Shown: positions 61,931 through 64,000 of the stretch, piece after piece | Numbering within the stretch: position 1 is the first letter of the stretch | How the letters are laid out: the number at the start of each line of letters is the position of its first letter | Assembly: GCA_031181145.1 (NCBI GenBank) | Contig: JAPSLB010000017.1 | Coordinates: forward strand, 1 to 64,000 | Length of the DNA: 64,000 nt | Origin: Microvirga sp. | GTDB taxonomy: Bacteria > Pseudomonadota > Alphaproteobacteria > Rhizobiales > Beijerinckiaceae | Reading direction: 5' to 3' | The notes under the pieces: model-generated | What the model was told of the DNA's origin: nothing | The model's database searches: none | What the model saw: the letters and a program-made list of their open reading frames with translations, nothing else | Made by a program: the position numbers and the translations under genes

Positions 61931-62245
61931 TTGATCGACGCCGAATGGGCGCCCAATCGAGCCGCTCCGGCTCGAGTCCCACGCCTGAGGACCGGCATGG
62001 CCCCGCCCGCTTGCGTGATCCTGAACGGGATCTTCTACATGGTAAGCCGTGGGACCGCGTGGCGGCTCTTGCCCTTTGATCCCTGCCCAAGAGCGCCGTT
62101 TTCTGGTGGTTCAGCTTATGGTGTGAAATCGGCCTGATCGAGACGATCAACCACCTGCTTGCCATGGCCATTGCGAGCAGGTCGGACGGGAGGCGCCCTT
62201 CCACCTCGGTCGTGATCGACAGCCAGGTGGCGGCGATCGCACGCC
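61931..62245 (+). mobile_element. IS5-family transposase remnant, frameshifted
   Basis: The plus strand encodes pieces of an IS5-family DDE transposase in shifting frames: LIDAEWAPN near 61931, VILNGIFYMVSRGTAWRLLP, then after a frame change WWFSLWCEIGLIETINHLLA and STSVVIDSQVAAIA. The order and motifs (LTDAEWA, AILYxxxxGxxWRxLP, RYFxxWRxxGLxxxINHLL, VIDSQ) match. The catalytic DDE core beyond VIDSQ is gone and no intact ends were found, so the element is dead. Confidence 0.78.
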
Positions 62246-62309
62246 GAGATTCCTTGAATCATCATGACCGAGTGATTACAGACATAATGTTCGCACAGGG
62301 TATAGAGAT

Positions 62310-64000
62310 ATGATTCCTAGCGCCAGTTTGGGTGGCTCCGAGAACCACGAGCCCGCCCACATCGTCTCCTTGGTCATGAATGGCGTTATCGGCGATAGCC
62401 GGCTGATCAAAACGGCCAAAGCGGCCGAGTCCGCCGGATATAGGGCGACAATCGTTGGCATAGGAAGCGACACCAAACCCACGCGGATTGAAGTGGAAGG
62501 GGTCCAAGTCATCCTCGTTCCCAGCGGGGTCTTGGACCTGAAGAAGGAAAAACTCTGGCCCGCGGACAAGGAGAAGCGTCAGTTATGGCTTCTCGTAGAG
62601 AGCACCCTCAAGGCAATGGCTCCAGTCGTGGAGGAGTTGAATCCTTCCCTCATTCATTCTCACGACATGCTAGGTCTGCGGCTAGGCGCCGCGATCGCCC
62701 GAAAGTTGGCAGCTAAGGGCAAGTTTGTCCCCTGGATTCATGATTTGCATGAATTCGTCGTTGGACTAACCACTGTTCCCGAGACCTACCGCCTCTCAAG
62801 CATCGAATATGAAAGACGATATCTCCGGCAAGCCGACCACCTTGTCACCGTGAGCGGGCGGTTGGCTCAAGAGGTCCAAGCAATCTACCGTCTACGGAAG
62901 CCTCCCACCGTTGTCTACAATACGCCCGAGGCTCGGGATGAGGACGATGCGACGAAGCCTGATGTGAGATCCTCGCTTGGGCTTTCTCCCGACATCCCGC
63001 TGGTGGTCTACATCGGGGTGGCCAAGAAAGAGAGGGGATGCGAAACGATCGTCTCGGCTGTATCGAGCCTACCGGGCGTTCATCTCTGCTTCGTCAGCGA
63101 CAGCAAATACGTCTCGTCTCTGCGGAATATGGCGGACACACTGGGCATGGGTGACCGTTTCCATTCGCTCCCCTACGTTCCTGGTGCGGAGGTGACATCC
63201 TTTATCCGTACGGCAGACATCGGCACTCACGGTCTTATTCATTACCCGAATGGTGAAGTGGCGATGCCGAATAAAATGTTCGAGTACCTCCATGCTGGCC
63301 TGCCTGTCGTGGTCAGCGATGTCGCCGAGATGAAACGCTTCGTCGACACCTACGGGATCGGAGCCGTCTTCGAGGCCGAAAACAGCATCTCTTGCGCAAA
63401 CGCGATAAGCTCGGTTCTGCGGGAAAAGGCAAAGTACACAGCCAACATCACGCCATCTCTCAAGAGTGAATATTCATGGCAGAGACAGGCCGAAAAGCTC
63501 AAGGCAATTTACGATGAGCTTCTCGGCCTTACATCGAAGTCCCGGGTTCTCCTGATCTCGAGAACGCCGGCGAATCTGTCAGAGCTTAGAAGCGCTCTGT
63601 CGGAACGGGGGCTCATGGCTGATGTTGCAGTTATCAATGCCGAGGCCCCTGAAGACGAATGCGATTTCTATTGTGATCCTACAGCATCGGGTGATCGAGC
63701 TGGACTTCTCTCCCGGCTCGCCGCGAAATATGACTCATTCGTGATCCATGGGGATGTCAGCTGGCCGAGCGCTCTTGATCGAATTGCTTTGCTAGCGGCC
63801 GGCAAGGCAGTTATCGGGCTCGGAACTATGGAAGAGTTTCCCGCGGGAACTGCAGGCATTTCGCTTTCAAACGCGGCATCAATCGATGAATTAGTCAGAC
63901 ATTGCCGGACGCCCGTCACAGGATCGAGCGCCCTTCTGTTGCAGCAGATCGAGCGACGTCAGCTGGAGCATGACGAAACAATAACAGATATGATCGTCAG
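62310..64000 (+). CDS. GT4-like glycosyltransferase with C-terminal extension, runs off the right edge
   Basis: Open from the ATG at 62310 to the window end, at least 563 residues, with no stop. It is a paralogue of the gene at 60198: HIVSLVMNGVIGDSRLIKTA, LIHSHDMLGLRLGAAIARKL, WIHDLHEFVVGLT, VVYIGVAKKERGCETIVSAV, HGLIHYPNGEVAMPNKMFEY. After the GT-B core (to about residue 410) there is an extra segment (VLLISRTPANLSELRSALSE and onward, VIHGDVSWPSALDRIALLAA) that looks like a second nucleotide-binding-type fold and has no counterpart in the 485-residue relative. Its end and any further domain lie outside the window. Confidence 0.85.
   Translation, partial: MIPSASLGGSENHEPAHIVSLVMNGVIGDSRLIKTAKAAESAGYRATIVGIGSDTKPTRIEVEGVQVILVPSGVLDLKKEKLWPADKEKRQLWLLVESTLKAMAPVVEELNPSLIHSHDMLGLRLGAAIARKLAAKGKFVPWIHDLHEFVVGLTTVPETYRLSSIEYERRYLRQADHLVTVSGRLAQEVQAIYRLRKPPTVVYNTPEARDEDDATKPDVRSSLGLSPDIPLVVYIGVAKKERGCETIVSAVSSLPGVHLCFVSDSKYVSSLRNMADTLGMGDRFHSLPYVPGAEVTSFIRTADIGTHGLIHYPNGEVAMPNKMFEYLHAGLPVVVSDVAEMKRFVDTYGIGAVFEAENSISCANAISSVLREKAKYTANITPSLKSEYSWQRQAEKLKAIYDELLGLTSKSRVLLISRTPANLSELRSALSERGLMADVAVINAEAPEDECDFYCDPTASGDRAGLLSRLAAKYDSFVIHGDVSWPSALDRIALLAAGKAVIGLGTMEEFPAGTAGISLSNAASIDELVRHCRTPVTGSSALLLQQIERRQLEHDETITDMIV

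Overview
The window looks like chromosomal DNA of a high-GC alphaproteobacterium, most likely of the Hyphomicrobiales (Methylobacterium/Microvirga/Bosea-like; the genus is my inference). The main signs are a complete phyR-nepR-ecfG general stress locus, an ETLI-type (Rhizobium etli-like) L-asparaginase II, a Yej-like peptide ABC transporter and dispersed palindromic intergenic repeats. No rRNA, tRNA or CRISPR was recognised.

Layout. 1-8.5 kb: end of an RTX/serralysin-type protein, a lipoprotein hydrolase, a DUF3750 protein, meaB, asparaginase II, UDP-glucose dehydrogenase, a stand-alone RAM-domain protein and a lytic transglycosylase. 8.5-17.5 kb: a surface-glycan-like block. A cyclic-nucleotide-binding protein is translationally coupled to a large ABC-exporter-like protein whose ATPase motifs are all degenerate. 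Divergent from this pair are four coupled glycosyltransferase genes, the last fused to a polysaccharide deacetylase-like domain. 17.5-23.5 kb: a dipeptide/oligopeptide (Yej-like) ABC transporter, probably in the same transcription unit. 23.5-30.1 kb: RhlE-type helicase, MFS transporter, glpD-glpK and a HIT protein.

30.6-37.2 kb: a general stress response island. phyR and nepR-ecfG are divergent, each with a perfect EcfG-type promoter (GGAAC-N16/17-CGTT). The same motif stands before a KGG protein, two small unknown proteins, a PRC-barrel protein, a secreted protein, a DUF1328 protein and a small membrane protein; a near-match precedes an SDR oxidoreductase. Two further perfect EcfG promoters are followed within about 75-90 bases by intrinsic terminators with no ORF between. 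I read them as two related, undescribed stress-induced small RNAs with C-rich hairpin loops and a shared GGCACCUUU linker.

37.3-43.2 kb: uracil/xanthine permease, esterase, thioredoxin-reductase-like protein, aldose epimerase and GDP-mannose synthesis (ManC type). 43.2-64 kb: an accessory surface polysaccharide region with more AT-rich stretches, gene remnants (PIN/VapC-like, IS5-family transposase) and many glycosyltransferases. It carries a full Wbp-type route to UDP-GlcNAc3NAcA and probably, through a WecB/WbpI-type epimerase, UDP-ManNAc3NAcA. Two of its proteins are fusions: oxidoreductase+acyltransferase, and epimerase+deacetylase-like. A glycosyltransferase gene runs off the right edge at 64000.
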